41,501 nucleotides of DNA from an uncultured Planctomycetota bacterium (GTDB taxonomy: Bacteria > Planctomycetota > Planctomycetia > Gemmatales > HRBIN36): assembly GCA_937944855.1 (NCBI GenBank), contig CALFAY010000033.1, positions 1 through 41,501 of the forward strand, in the 5' to 3' direction. Under the pieces are notes generated by a model. The model saw nothing but the letters and a program-made list of their open reading frames with translations. It made no database searches and had not been told where the DNA came from. This document shows positions 1 through 8,912 of the stretch, piece by piece. Positions within the stretch are counted from its first letter, which is position 1. Each line of letters begins with the position of its first letter. The translations under genes were made by a program, and so were the position numbers.

Positions 1-1
1 G

Positions 2-313
2 ATGGTGCCGCATCAGAAAGTCGAGGATGCCATTCACTGCATTCTTCAGACTGCGGAGCGGGTCTGCGTCGTGACTGGAGTGCCGGATGAACGCAAGGGG
101 GAGCGGCTGGTCGTTCTCTACGTTCCCACAACCGGCATGGATCCCAAACGGGTGCATGAACTGCTCAGTTCCAGCGAGGTCTTACCCAATCTCTGGCTGC
201 CCAGTCCGAATGCGTACTACCAGGTTCCCGAGATACCCATTCTTGGCAGCGGCAAGCTCGACCTGCAAAAGGTCAAGCAGATGGCTGCCCATTTCAGCAG
301 CGTTCAATCGTGA
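2..313 (+). CDS. Acyl-[ACP]/acyl-CoA synthetase, C-terminal fragment (Aas-like)
   Basis: Only the last ~103 codons of this gene are in the window; the true start lies to the left. The fragment is the small C-terminal domain of an adenylate-forming (AMP-binding) enzyme: GVPDERKGERLVVLY is the usual hinge-side strand, and GSGKLDLQKVK holds the catalytic lysine that acts in the adenylation step. The PxLGSGKxD ending resembles the synthetase half of Aas (acyl-ACP synthetase/2-acylglycerophosphoethanolamine acyltransferase), which re-acylates lysophospholipids at the inner membrane. Whether an acyltransferase domain precedes it cannot be seen. Its stop codon overlaps the trmJ start by 4 bases (GTGA), so the two are probably co-translated. 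The AMP-binding family is clear; the Aas assignment is an inference. Confidence 0.75.
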   Translation: MVPHQKVEDAIHCILQTAERVCVVTGVPDERKGERLVVLYVPTTGMDPKRVHELLSSSEVLPNLWLPSPNAYYQVPEIPILGSGKLDLQKVKQMAAHFSSVQS

Positions 314-1119
314 CCTCAGAGAGCGTCCAGGCCTCAAACCGACTCGACCTGTTGGGCCGCTTTCGAGTTGTCCTGGTGAGGACGGAAATCGCGGGAAACA
401 TCGGCTCGACGGCCCGAGTGCTGGCCAACTTCGGCATTCGGGATTGGTGCCTGGTCGCTCCTCGAGCCGACCCGACGGCCGATGAGGCGATGATGTTCGC
501 CGCCCGTGCTCAGGCAATGTTGACATCCGTGCGACATTGCGAGCAACTTGCAGAGGCGGTGGCCGACTGTCTGGTTGTTTGCGGCACCACGGCCCGCAGT
601 GCCGGCCTCATTGCCTCAACGAGCCTGGCACTGCCGTGGGAGATCATGCCGCACTTGGTTCTGGCTGCTCCCTCCGGGAAGGTGGCTCTGGTCTTCGGGC
701 CGGAAACGGACGGCCTGAGCAATGCGGATTTAAGCCTGTGCCACCACATCCTGCACATCCCGACTGACAACGGCTATCCGGCCCTGAATCTGTCCCACAG
801 CGTCGCAGTCTGCCTATACGAACTGCGGAGGACCTTGCTTGCCAGCGACACAGGCGGCCAGCCGCGCCACGATCTGGCCGACTTCGCCAGCCAGGAAAGG
901 ATGTTTGAGCATTTGCGGGAGGCTTTGACCGAGCTTCATTTCCTCTGGAAGCCAGATGCAGATCGTCTCATGTATGCGATCCGCTATCTCCTCGGGCGGG
1001 CAGGGCTGACCCACCAGGAGGTGCAGATTCTCCACGGCCTGGCTCGACAGATTCTGTGGCGGTGCCGTCGGGATCGAGAGGAGCCGCCCCCAAAATCACG
1101 CCAGGGCAACTGGGCGTAA
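310..1119 (+). CDS. trmJ: tRNA/rRNA 2'-O-ribose methyltransferase, TrmJ/SpoU family
   Basis: This 269-residue SPOUT-class methyltransferase should transfer a methyl from S-adenosylmethionine to a 2'-hydroxyl; TrmJ acts on position 32 of tRNA. The three SpoU motifs are present: motif 1 around residues 25-38 (TEIAGNIGSTARVL), motif 2 at 126-138 (ALVFGPETDGLSN), and motif 3 at 157-172 (ALNLSHSVAVCLYEL), which forms the knotted SAM site. GPE(T/R)xGL and the NGYPALNLS context fit TrmJ better than TrmH. The GTG start overlaps the upstream stop (GTGA). The last 152 bases overlap the 3' end of glnE on the other strand. The family is certain; the exact RNA target is inferred. Confidence 0.88.
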   Translation: MTSESVQASNRLDLLGRFRVVLVRTEIAGNIGSTARVLANFGIRDWCLVAPRADPTADEAMMFAARAQAMLTSVRHCEQLAEAVADCLVVCGTTARSAGLIASTSLALPWEIMPHLVLAAPSGKVALVFGPETDGLSNADLSLCHHILHIPTDNGYPALNLSHSVAVCLYELRRTLLASDTGGQPRHDLADFASQERMFEHLREALTELHFLWKPDADRLMYAIRYLLGRAGLTHQEVQILHGLARQILWRCRRDREEPPPKSRQGNWA

Positions 1120-4100
1120 AAGCCTGGGCATCACGGTTGCGTTCCCGATTCAAGATCGCGAGGAAGAGTTCCCGATTGCGTGCGGTTCGGCGTTCCAGAT
1201 CGCTGAGAAACCTGTTCGCCGCCGCCTGCCCCCCTTGACCGTCGTATCCGAGTCGTCTGGCGATTTTGATCAACTCTTCCTCGTTTTCCGGCAGTTCATC
1301 GGTAGCCGTGTTGGACACGATGCGAAGTCGGCTCTCGACCCAGCGGAGGTATTCGTAGTTGCTCCGAAGCTCGAGATATTCGCTGTCATGAATCAGACCC
1401 ACTTGTTGCAAGGCGTCCAGGGCGTCCCAAACGTTGGCCCGACGAATCTCGGGGAAGCGTGGTCCAAATTTCAGTTGCATGAACTGGACGAGGAACTCGA
1501 TGTCCACGATGCCGCCCAGACCTCGCTTGAGGTTGCGTTCGCTGCGGCTAAGCTCAAGGCGTCTCCGCATGGTCAGGAACTCGTCCACGAACCGGGGATT
1601 CCAGGTCGGTGAGCAGATTTCCTCCCAGATCAGGTCGAGGACGTCATGGCCGAATTCCGGATCGCCATGCACCACCCGAGCGCGAGTCAACGCCTGGCGC
1701 TCCCACAATTGGGCAGTTCCTTCGCTGTAGTACCGGCGGAACTCGGACAGCGGCGTGACCAGGCTTCCCGAACGCCCTGTGGGCCGCAGTCGCATGTCCA
1801 CCTGGTAGAGCCGACCCCGCGGCCCGAGTCGTCCGCTGGTGTTGATGATCCTTTGGGCCAACTGGCTGAAGAAGTGGAAATTGTCAGTGGGGGTGGTTTC
1901 CCGTTGTCCGGCCGATCCGTGATGTCCGTTCGTCCTACCGTCCCCTTCGTAGATGAGAATGAGGTCAAGATCACTGTTGTAGGTCAACTCCCGGCCGCCG
2001 AGTTTTCCCAAGCCTAGCAAGACCCACCGGCACTCGTTCCCGGCCCGCGGTCCGTGATCCAGGGTCGGTCGGCCGAAGCGTCGCGTGTTCGCTTTCCACT
2101 CCATCTCCGCGATCTGGCCTAGTATCGCCTCGGCCAGATCGGACAAAGCCGCCAAAGTTGTTCGCAATTCATCCTTGCCGAGGATGTCGTTGACGCCGAT
2201 GCGGAGCAATTCCTTTTCCCGAAAGCTGTGCAGGATCAGATCGGTGTCTTCAGCGTTGTGGCAGAGCATGGCCAGCTCTTCACGCATCTCCGCCAGGGAC
2301 CGCGGCCGATTCAGGACTAGGCTGTCCACCAATTCGTCGATCATGCCTGGATTCTTGATGAGCAGTTCTGAGAGGAACTGGCTCCAGGCACACAAATCCA
2401 CGTACAGGCGAAGACTGGGCGGATTGAAGCTGAACAACTCCCACAAGACCCCTTTCGCCCCGAGGGAGGCGGTGACCTTTTCCAGGTTGGTCAGGGCCAT
2501 GTCCGGGTCGGGGGTTTCGGACAGGGCCTGCAACAGGCTCGGAGCGATGCTGGCCAGGAACTGCCGACAGCGACGCCCCGGCAAGAAAGGGACTGATTCG
2601 GTGGCCAGTTGCATGAGATTGTGGAAGGCGGCCTCGACGTCGCGGAAGCGGTAGCGGCCAAGCACGTGCCGGATCGTTTCTGGATCGGGATCGGGAGCCA
2701 GGATCAGGTCGGCTTCTGGCTCCGCCTCGCTGTCGCCGCGGAAGGTGTCGTGCAAGAGATGGTTGAGGATTTCGCGGTTGGCACGAGTCTTTTCCCGGTA
2801 GTCGCGGAGGAACTGATCCAACGGGTCGTTAGCGGCTTTGTCAATGCTGACCACGGCGGAAACGGGGCTGTCCGAACTCTCTGTCCCAACCGGTGAAAGC
2901 GAGCGAACGACGATGCTCCGCGGTTTGTAGCCCATGCGTCGGGCCAAACGGGCCAGTTCCTCGGGGTGTTCGGGCAGCCGGTGCGTCTGAAGGTCGAACA
3001 TCAGCTGCAGGCGATGCTCGACTTTGCGAAGAAAGCGGTAGGTACTTTCAAGGACTTGGCTTTCATCCACGGTGAGACACTCGGCGTCGGCCAGGGCATG
3101 GATCGCCTGGAGGGTATTGCGTTGCCGGACTTCAGGCAAATCGCCTCCGTTGAGCAATTGAAGGAACTGGATGGTAAACTCGACGTCGCGGATGCCGCCG
3201 CGTCCGGTCTTGACCTCGACTTCGTCCTCTCCGGCGCGGGTGGTCTTTCGCTCAATTTTTCGTTTAAGGGCCTTGATTTCGTTAATCTCAGCGAAGCTGA
3301 GATACTTGCGGTAGACATACGGTTCGATACGGCGAAGGAATTCCCGTCCCAGTTCCAGGTCGCCGGCTACGGGCCGCAGTTTGATGAGCGCCTGGCGTTC
3401 CCAAGTACGTCCGAGAGTGTCGTAGTATGACAAGGTACTGGCGACGGAGCGTGCCAGAGAACCCCGGTCGCCTTCAGGTCGGAGCCGCAGGTCGATGCGA
3501 TAGGCTTGGGGGTGCGTGGAAAGCAGACGGACCACTTCGGTCATCGCCCGACCATAGAATTCGTCGAGGCTGATCGGCAGTCGGCCGCGGGTGATGCCTT
3601 CCTCGTTGTAAATCATCATCAAGTCGATGTCGCTGCTGTAGTTCAGCTCTTCCCCGCCCAACTTGCCGAAGGCGAGAATGCAGCAGCGTCCGGGGCCAAC
3701 CTCCGTCGCCGGTTCGCCGAAGCGATTGACGAGTTGCCGCAACGCGGTACGCAAAGCCACTTCCAAAGCGGCATCGGCAACCTGACTGATGTCTTGAGTG
3801 ATTTCTTCCAGTGGACGGTCGCGGTAGATGTCATTGGCTCCGATACGAAGGATTTGTCTCTCCCGGAAACTGCGAAATCTCGCAAGTACTGCCGAATCTT
3901 CGAAGCACGCATCGACCTCCGCCTGAAGCTGAGCGATCAATTCCTCGCGGCTGGGACTTCGCCGCAGTGGAATGCGAAGCATGGGGAGGTATTCGGGATG
4001 GGCCGCCAGAAGGTCGCTGAAATAGTGGCTGGTGCTTAGAAGTTGCAAAAGGATTTCGAGGGTCCGACTGCGACCTTCCGGCATGCCGAGCAGACTGTCA

Positions 4101-4342
4101 ACCGCCGAAGGAGCAGCCAAAAAGCGCTCCAGATTGTTCAACCCCATGTCGGGGTCGGGACAACGCGGGAGATAACGAGACAGGGGCACGCATAGCTCGG
4201 CCAGTCGGTTGGGGCCAAGGATGCGAGCCAGCCCTTGAAAGTTTCGCCAACCCTGGCCAAGGTCACGCAAGCCCCACCCGCTCAGAAACAGCCGTGCTTC
4301 CTCGAACGATTCCAGATAGAGCCGAAGCTGATCGAGTTCCAT
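968..4342 (-). CDS. glnE: Bifunctional glutamine synthetase adenylyltransferase/adenylyl-removing enzyme
   Basis: GlnE adenylylates glutamine synthetase to switch it off when nitrogen is plentiful and removes AMP when nitrogen is scarce, under PII control. The 1124-residue protein has both nucleotidyltransferase halves: an N-terminal GKLGG at 226-230 with SDID at 237-240 (de-adenylylase half), and a C-terminal GKLGG at 779-783 with SDLD at 790-793 (adenylylase half). Each is followed by an RLRP segment and an RGGIRDVEF or RGLGGIVDIEF segment. It is longer than the enterobacterial enzyme (about 950). Extra length includes a linker near residues 475-505 and a Pro/Gly/Ser-rich tail from about 1075 that has no family counterpart I know and lies in the antisense overlap with trmJ. 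Only 7 bases separate it from miaB upstream, so it is probably co-transcribed. Confidence 0.95.
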   Translation of the reverse strand: MELDQLRLYLESFEEARLFLSGWGLRDLGQGWRNFQGLARILGPNRLAELCVPLSRYLPRCPDPDMGLNNLERFLAAPSAVDSLLGMPEGRSRTLEILLQLLSTSHYFSDLLAAHPEYLPMLRIPLRRSPSREELIAQLQAEVDACFEDSAVLARFRSFRERQILRIGANDIYRDRPLEEITQDISQVADAALEVALRTALRQLVNRFGEPATEVGPGRCCILAFGKLGGEELNYSSDIDLMMIYNEEGITRGRLPISLDEFYGRAMTEVVRLLSTHPQAYRIDLRLRPEGDRGSLARSVASTLSYYDTLGRTWERQALIKLRPVAGDLELGREFLRRIEPYVYRKYLSFAEINEIKALKRKIERKTTRAGEDEVEVKTGRGGIRDVEFTIQFLQLLNGGDLPEVRQRNTLQAIHALADAECLTVDESQVLESTYRFLRKVEHRLQLMFDLQTHRLPEHPEELARLARRMGYKPRSIVVRSLSPVGTESSDSPVSAVVSIDKAANDPLDQFLRDYREKTRANREILNHLLHDTFRGDSEAEPEADLILAPDPDPETIRHVLGRYRFRDVEAAFHNLMQLATESVPFLPGRRCRQFLASIAPSLLQALSETPDPDMALTNLEKVTASLGAKGVLWELFSFNPPSLRLYVDLCAWSQFLSELLIKNPGMIDELVDSLVLNRPRSLAEMREELAMLCHNAEDTDLILHSFREKELLRIGVNDILGKDELRTTLAALSDLAEAILGQIAEMEWKANTRRFGRPTLDHGPRAGNECRWVLLGLGKLGGRELTYNSDLDLILIYEGDGRTNGHHGSAGQRETTPTDNFHFFSQLAQRIINTSGRLGPRGRLYQVDMRLRPTGRSGSLVTPLSEFRRYYSEGTAQLWERQALTRARVVHGDPEFGHDVLDLIWEEICSPTWNPRFVDEFLTMRRRLELSRSERNLKRGLGGIVDIEFLVQFMQLKFGPRFPEIRRANVWDALDALQQVGLIHDSEYLELRSNYEYLRWVESRLRIVSNTATDELPENEEELIKIARRLGYDGQGGQAAANRFLSDLERRTARNRELFLAILNRERNRDAQAFTPSCPGVILGAAPLDPDGTATESVEPGRGESAPPGGSALPARGDSGSHT

Positions 4343-4349
4343 CGGCGAG

Positions 4350-5819
4350 TCAAACCAGCGGCAAGGGAATGCGGTTGGAGCGGACCTTTCCTTCCGTCTC
4401 CCCGACGCAAGGAGACACTGAGTCGGAGTCGGCTTCGCAGACCTCGCCGAAGAGCGTAAAGGCCGAAGCGTCCACGACGCGGACTTGCAGAAACCTTCCG
4501 GTCCAGCTCAAGGGTCCATCCAAAACGACGATGTGATCCGTGTCGGTGCGGCCAGTCAGTTGCGGCAATCCCTCCCCCTCGCTTTGGATGTCGAATTTCT
4601 TGCTTGGCCCCTCGACGAGAACCTCGACCGTGCGGCCGATCCAGGACCGATGTTCCCGCAGACTCACTCGGTTCTGGATGGCCAGCAAGTCGTTATTGCG
4701 CCGCCGCTTCACGTCCTCGGGAACGTCGTCGGGGTAAAGCTCATCCGCCTTGGTGCCGGGACGCGGACTGTATTTGAAAATGAAGCTGTTCTTGAAGCCG
4801 GCTTCGGCGACGAGATCGCAAGTCCGTTGGAAAGATGCATCCGTCTCTCCGCAGAATCCCACGATGAAATCGCTGCTGATGGCCACTCCAAGCACCCGCT
4901 CCCGACATCGCTCCAGCATGTCGCGGTAGAACTCCACCGTGTAAAGCCGCTTCATCCGCTTCAGCACTTCGTTGCACCCGGACTGAGCGGGAACGTGCAG
5001 ATACCGGCTCACCTTGGGCAGACCAGCGACGGCGTCCAGCAAGTCGTCGGTCATGTCCCGGGGGAAGTTGGTCACGAACTTGATACGGTGAATGCCTGGA
5101 ACGTCGTGCAGGAGATAGAGCAGGTCGGACAAGCGGCTGACCCGACCGTCTCCATACTCAAAGCGGTAGCTGTTGACCGTTTGCCCGACCAGAGTGACTT
5201 CCTTGCATCCCTGGTCAGCCAGCTGGCGAACTTCTGCAAGAATCTGATGCGGATGCCGACACTGCTCGGGACCCCGCACGCTGGGCACGATGCAGTAGGT
5301 GCAGAACTTGTCGCAGCCGAACTGTGTCCGCACGTAGGCTTGAAAGGTATTGGGCCTCATGGACGGTTCGCGGAGCGGGTCGTAGCTCTCGAAGCTGTCC
5401 TCGACTTCGTGGCGCGATGCTTCGGCCCGACCGAGACTGACGGCAATCTGCGGCGAACCGGAACGTTCGATCTCGGCCAGGAGTTCGGGGATGCGCGCCA
5501 ACTGGCCGGGACCGCAGATCAGATCGACATGGGGGGCCCGCCGTCGGATCAATTCCTGATCCTTCTGGGCCATGCAGCCGATGACGCCGATGATCGTCTC
5601 CGGCCTGCGTTGCTTGTGACGCCGCAACGTGCCCAGGGCGCTGTAAATCTTATCCTCCGCGTGTTGACGGACGCTGCACGTGTTGTAGAGGATCAAGTCG
5701 GCTTGACGCGGGTCATCCACGATCTGGTAGCCGAGGCGACGCAGACTGCCCACCACCAGCTCACTGTCGAGCACGTTCATCTGGCAGCCGACGGTTTCGA
5801 TGAACAGTTTGCGAAGCAT
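4350..5819 (-). CDS. miaB: tRNA-2-methylthio-N6-isopentenyladenosine synthase
   Basis: This is a radical-SAM methylthiotransferase that adds the 2-methylthio group to i6A37 of tRNAs reading UNN codons. The 489-residue protein has the three domains in order. The N-terminal UPF0004 domain carries three cluster cysteines: C12 (ETVGCQMN), C48 (YNTCSVR) and C82 (IGCMAQ). The radical-SAM core carries CDKFCTYC with C169, C173 and C176. A C-terminal TRAM RNA-binding domain covers about 380-450 (WIGRTVEVLVEG). The NTCSVRQHAE sequence is typical of MiaB rather than MtaB or RimO. Translation starts at ATG 5819, giving MLRKLFIETVGCQMN. It sits 74 bases after trpF and 7 bases before glnE on the same strand. 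Confidence 0.95.
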   Translation of the reverse strand: MLRKLFIETVGCQMNVLDSELVVGSLRRLGYQIVDDPRQADLILYNTCSVRQHAEDKIYSALGTLRRHKQRRPETIIGVIGCMAQKDQELIRRRAPHVDLICGPGQLARIPELLAEIERSGSPQIAVSLGRAEASRHEVEDSFESYDPLREPSMRPNTFQAYVRTQFGCDKFCTYCIVPSVRGPEQCRHPHQILAEVRQLADQGCKEVTLVGQTVNSYRFEYGDGRVSRLSDLLYLLHDVPGIHRIKFVTNFPRDMTDDLLDAVAGLPKVSRYLHVPAQSGCNEVLKRMKRLYTVEFYRDMLERCRERVLGVAISSDFIVGFCGETDASFQRTCDLVAEAGFKNSFIFKYSPRPGTKADELYPDDVPEDVKRRRNNDLLAIQNRVSLREHRSWIGRTVEVLVEGPSKKFDIQSEGEGLPQLTGRTDTDHIVVLDGPLSWTGRFLQVRVVDASAFTLFGEVCEADSDSVSPCVGETEGKVRSNRIPLPLV

Positions 5820-5893
5820 TTCCCCTCACCCTTGCACGCCTGTAACGTGATTCTAGCTGGGGAGGACAAAGGGGAGAAGGCGAACGAGGCACC

Positions 5894-6556
5894 CTACAGT
5901 CCAAGGGCAGATGCGGCATTGCGGGCCTCAGCGACGAATCGCCGCATTTTTTCCCGGTCTTTCTTTCCGGGCTGGCTCTCGACGCCGCTGGCGACGTCCA
6001 CGGCGTAGGGTCGGACGAGGCGAATGGCTTCGCTGACGTTTTCAGGCGTCAAGCCGCCGGCGAGAATCACAGGCAGGCCGAAATCCTGACCTTGCAGAAG
6101 ATGCCAGGGCGGCTGCCGTCCCGTTCCGCCGAATTGGCCCGGTACTCGGGCGTCGATGAGAATGGCGGCAGGGCAGAGGCCGTGGTCATGGGCCGTCGCC
6201 AGAAATCGGGCCGTCTCCGCAACGTCTGCTGAATCGGCGACACCCCAGGCAAGGATGAGCTGGCAATTCATCAGGGCGTCAGACAACTCACTCTTGGCGA
6301 AATCCAGTCCGTGGCATTGCACGGTTGGATTCCTGAGCAGATGCCGACAGTCTCGAACGGTGGAAGCAGAAGGCTTCACGACAACGGCGACGGGCTGCAC
6401 AAAAGGGGGCAATTCGGCCACGATTTCCTCGGCGACGTGTCGAGAAACGTACCGGGGCGAGCCGGGGAAGAAGTTCAACCCCAGGGCGTCCGCTCCGCAT
6501 TCCACGGCAGCCAAAGCATCCGCTACAGAGGTCACGCCGCAAATCTTGATCCGCAT
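5894..6556 (-). CDS. trpF: Phosphoribosylanthranilate isomerase
   Basis: TrpF catalyses the Amadori rearrangement of N-(5'-phosphoribosyl)anthranilate in tryptophan synthesis. The (beta/alpha)8 barrel is recognisable from the N-terminal MRIKICGVTS with its catalytic cysteine, the strand-2 segment GLNFFPGSPRYVS, the late ILAGGLTPENV phosphate-binding loop and the VDVASGVES loop. I start it at the ATG (6556) that opens the canonical MRIKICG; a TTG at 6580 would add eight residues (MTVAPGLR). Neither has a clear Shine-Dalgarno. No other trp gene is nearby; the next genes downstream are miaB and glnE. An inverted repeat, TGGACCA/TGGTCCA (6581-6611), lies just upstream of the start. Confidence 0.93.
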   Translation of the reverse strand: MRIKICGVTSVADALAAVECGADALGLNFFPGSPRYVSRHVAEEIVAELPPFVQPVAVVVKPSASTVRDCRHLLRNPTVQCHGLDFAKSELSDALMNCQLILAWGVADSADVAETARFLATAHDHGLCPAAILIDARVPGQFGGTGRQPPWHLLQGQDFGLPVILAGGLTPENVSEAIRLVRPYAVDVASGVESQPGKKDREKMRRFVAEARNAASALGL

Positions 6557-6637
6557 CCGCAAACCCGGTGCAACCGTCAATGGACCAGCCGTTTTCCGTG
6601 TACTTGGTCCAGTTTATCAGCAAAAGAGGCACACTGG

Positions 6638-6667
6638 TTGTCCACGCCAGTCATTCGGTGGTAGAAT
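6638..6667 (+). promoter_or_regulatory. Candidate sigma70 promoter for the HEAT-repeat gene
   Basis: The -35 hexamer TTGTCC (6638-6643), an 18-base spacer and the -10 hexamer TAGAAT (6662-6667) lie in the divergent gap between trpF and the HEAT gene. The predicted start near 6674 leaves a leader of about 55 bases. This was found by eye only. Confidence 0.5.
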
Positions 6668-6691
6668 CATTTCCATAAGGAGTTGGGGTGA

Positions 6692-6748
6692 ATGAGGCGT
6701 GTTGAAGCCCTGCACGGCAGAGGTAAGCCATGTCCAGCCTTCGCCTGA
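6692..6748 (+). CDS. Possible short leader ORF overlapping the next gene start
   Basis: An 18-codon ORF begins at ATG 6692 behind a strong AAGGAG (6678-6683) and stops at TGA 6746-6748, overlapping the start of the HEAT gene (6730) out of frame. Its product would begin MRRVEALHGRGKP. Such an arrangement can couple or attenuate translation of the main gene. There is no homology support and it may not be expressed. Confidence 0.22.
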   Translation: MRRVEALHGRGKPCPAFA

Positions 6749-8259
6749 TGGTAGTCCTCCTCGGCTGTGGCGCTCCCTGGGCCATCGCTCTTTCCGCCAG
6801 CCCGGACACTCAGGAAATCGACAAGCTCATCAGACAGCTTGGAGACGAGAAATTCCTGCGGCGGGAAGCCGCTTGCAAGGCATTGGAGGAGATCGGGGCT
6901 CCCGCCCTCGATCCGCTTCGTCGTGCCTGTGACGACCCCGATCCCGAAGTGCAACGCCGGGCCAAGGACTTAGTCCGGCTGATCGAACGCCGCATGGCAC
7001 GCGAGGAAATCCTGCGGCCAACGCTGGTTCGCATCGACCTAAAAGATGTCTCCGTGCCTGACGCTGTAGCGGAACTGGCCAAGCAGGCGGGTTATTCCAT
7101 CCTCTTGGGTGGAAATGCCGCCAAACTCCAGCCGGACAAGAAACTAAGCATCCAAACTGAAGAAATCTCATTTTGGGAAGCCCTGGATTTACTGTGCCTG
7201 AAGGCTGATCTGACGCACGCGGTCAATCCTCAGCCGTCGCGTTCGCAGCATCCTGGTGGCGATCTCGGGGCCGGCAACGTGCGAATTCCCCAGGCCGTTC
7301 CAGGCCATCGAGGCACAGCCATTGTGCTCGTCCCGGGAACGCCTCCGCGTTACCCGACCTACTACGCGGGAGCCTTGCGGATTCGCGTCTTGCCGCCCGG
7401 TTCTGCCAAGGACGCCGGTCTTTCGGAAGAGGCCCCCGGCGAGACCGTGATGACTCTGGAAGTATGCCTGGAACCGAAACTGCTGGGACACGACATTCTC
7501 GACATCAGCGTGGCCAAGGCCCTCGACGACCGGAATCAGCCCTTGGCTCATATACCGCTGCCTGCCCCGCGGTCGCAGGTAGGGCAGGAAGAGCGCGTCG
7601 TGGTGCGTAACGGGAACCAGATCATCGTGCGCCAGGTGATTGTGAATCGACCCAGCGGAACGGCTGAGACGGTGGCCCTGGAGAACCTGCCTCGGTTGAT
7701 TCCCCTGCGCTTCAAACTGCCGGAACAACCTGGCCAGGTCGTGGCCGACCTTCAGGCTACCCTTGCTGCTCATGTGCGTACCCCGAGTCTCCCCCTGATA
7801 ACGGTGGAGGATGTAACGGCTGCTGTTGGCAAGGAGCTGGCGGGGCGGGACGGCATCTCAGTGAGCATCCTGGTATGCACTGTGGGGAAGGGGGGTGAAG
7901 TGCTGCTAGGCGTCCGCGTCATTCCCAACGCCCTCATGGCTCAAGGATTGAATCCTAATGTCCCGGTCCAGATCTTGCCCAACCAGCAGATGCCCCTCAA
8001 CGCTGTCCGGATGGGCGTAGCTGCCACGATGGGAGTCTCCTTCAGCCTCACCGACACAGAAGGCAATTCGTACAACCTCGTGAGCACCCAGACTAATCAG
8101 ACCTTCGGTCCCAATGGCTGGATTCTCGACTACCGCCTGATCTATCGGCCCCATGACCCGAAAGCGCAGCCGAAGAAATTCACCCTCTCAGCCTCCCGCG
8201 TGGCTGCCATCGAACTGCCCTTCGCCTTGCGAAACATTCCCTTGAACGAGAGCCACTGA
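6730..8259 (+). CDS. Secreted HEAT-repeat protein, planctomycete hypothetical
   Basis: The function is unknown. The 509-residue protein opens with a signal-peptide-like stretch (MSSLRLMVVLLGCGAPW to about residue 24). It is followed by HEAT-like helical repeats at about 25-90 (KLIRQLGDEKFLRREAACK, ALEEIGAPALDPLRRACDD), a form very common in planctomycete exported proteins. Residues ~97-160 (IDLKDVSVPDAVAELAKQ, then KLSIQTEEISFWEALDLL) resemble the small STN/secretin-like fold seen in other planctomycete proteins. The rest is beta-rich with no domain I recognise. Translation starts at ATG 6730 behind AGAGG. The LOG-family gene follows after 28 bases. The HEAT part is well supported; the STN-like part is an impression from the pattern. 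Confidence 0.75.
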   Translation: MSSLRLMVVLLGCGAPWAIALSASPDTQEIDKLIRQLGDEKFLRREAACKALEEIGAPALDPLRRACDDPDPEVQRRAKDLVRLIERRMAREEILRPTLVRIDLKDVSVPDAVAELAKQAGYSILLGGNAAKLQPDKKLSIQTEEISFWEALDLLCLKADLTHAVNPQPSRSQHPGGDLGAGNVRIPQAVPGHRGTAIVLVPGTPPRYPTYYAGALRIRVLPPGSAKDAGLSEEAPGETVMTLEVCLEPKLLGHDILDISVAKALDDRNQPLAHIPLPAPRSQVGQEERVVVRNGNQIIVRQVIVNRPSGTAETVALENLPRLIPLRFKLPEQPGQVVADLQATLAAHVRTPSLPLITVEDVTAAVGKELAGRDGISVSILVCTVGKGGEVLLGVRVIPNALMAQGLNPNVPVQILPNQQMPLNAVRMGVAATMGVSFSLTDTEGNSYNLVSTQTNQTFGPNGWILDYRLIYRPHDPKAQPKKFTLSASRVAAIELPFALRNIPLNESH

Positions 8260-8287
8260 CCGAAGCCGAGCCGGTTCAGTTCTTCCC

Positions 8288-8878
8288 ATGAGATCGTTCG
8301 ACCGTCTGCGTTGGTGCGTGTTCTGCGGCAGCAAGTCGGGAACCGACCAGCGGTACGCGGATGCCGCCCGCCTCTTGGCTCGAATCTTGACCGAGCGGGG
8401 CATCGGCATCGTGTACGGCGGAGGCCACGTCGGGCTGATGGGGATTCTCGCTGATGCCGCTCTTGAAGCCGGCGGGGAAGTTATCGGCGTCATCCCCCGT
8501 TTCATGGTCGAGGAGGAATTGGCTCACGACAAACTGAGCAGTTTGCACATTGTCTCGACCATGCACGAACGCAAAGCCTTTATGGCTGGATTGGTACACG
8601 CTTTCATCGCCCTGCCTGGCGGGTTCGGGACCGCCGAGGAGTTCTTCGAAATCGTGACCTGGAGGCAACTCAGGCTGCACGACAAGCCCATCGGTCTGCT
8701 CAACGTCAACCGCTTTTTTGATCCGCTCATTGCCTGGATGGACAGGGCTGTGGACGAAGGATTTCTTAAGCCACGACATCGGGAAATGATCATCGTCCGC
8801 GAGCAAGTGGCTGACCTCGTCAGCGATCTGTTGCCGCTATGCTCCCTGGCAACCAGGGGGAGTTACGACGAGACATGA
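8288..8878 (+). CDS. LOG-family phosphoribohydrolase (TIGR00730 Rossmann fold)
   Basis: Members of this family hydrolyse N6-substituted adenosine 5'-monophosphates or related nucleoside monophosphates to free base and ribose 5-phosphate; the plant LOG enzymes activate cytokinins. The 196-residue protein shows the Rossmann start RWCVFCGSKSGT, the VYGGGHVGLMG loop (about 40-50), the family signature LPGGFGTAEEFFE (about 112-124) with its catalytic Glu, and the ITWRQL-like sequence VTWRQLRLHDKPIGLLN. It lies 28 bases after the HEAT gene on the same strand and is probably co-transcribed. The physiological substrate in bacteria is not settled, so no gene symbol is given. Confidence 0.88.
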   Translation: MRSFDRLRWCVFCGSKSGTDQRYADAARLLARILTERGIGIVYGGGHVGLMGILADAALEAGGEVIGVIPRFMVEEELAHDKLSSLHIVSTMHERKAFMAGLVHAFIALPGGFGTAEEFFEIVTWRQLRLHDKPIGLLNVNRFFDPLIAWMDRAVDEGFLKPRHREMIIVREQVADLVSDLLPLCSLATRGSYDET

Positions 8879-8912
8879 GCCGCCTCCACAGCCTAGTACG
8901 CGGCCGAAGAGA

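Noticed and set aside
4485..6008. A 507-codon plus-strand open frame opposite miaB
   Set aside because: It is antisense to the certain miaB gene, has no recognisable domain, and long open antisense frames are expected in GC-rich coding DNA.
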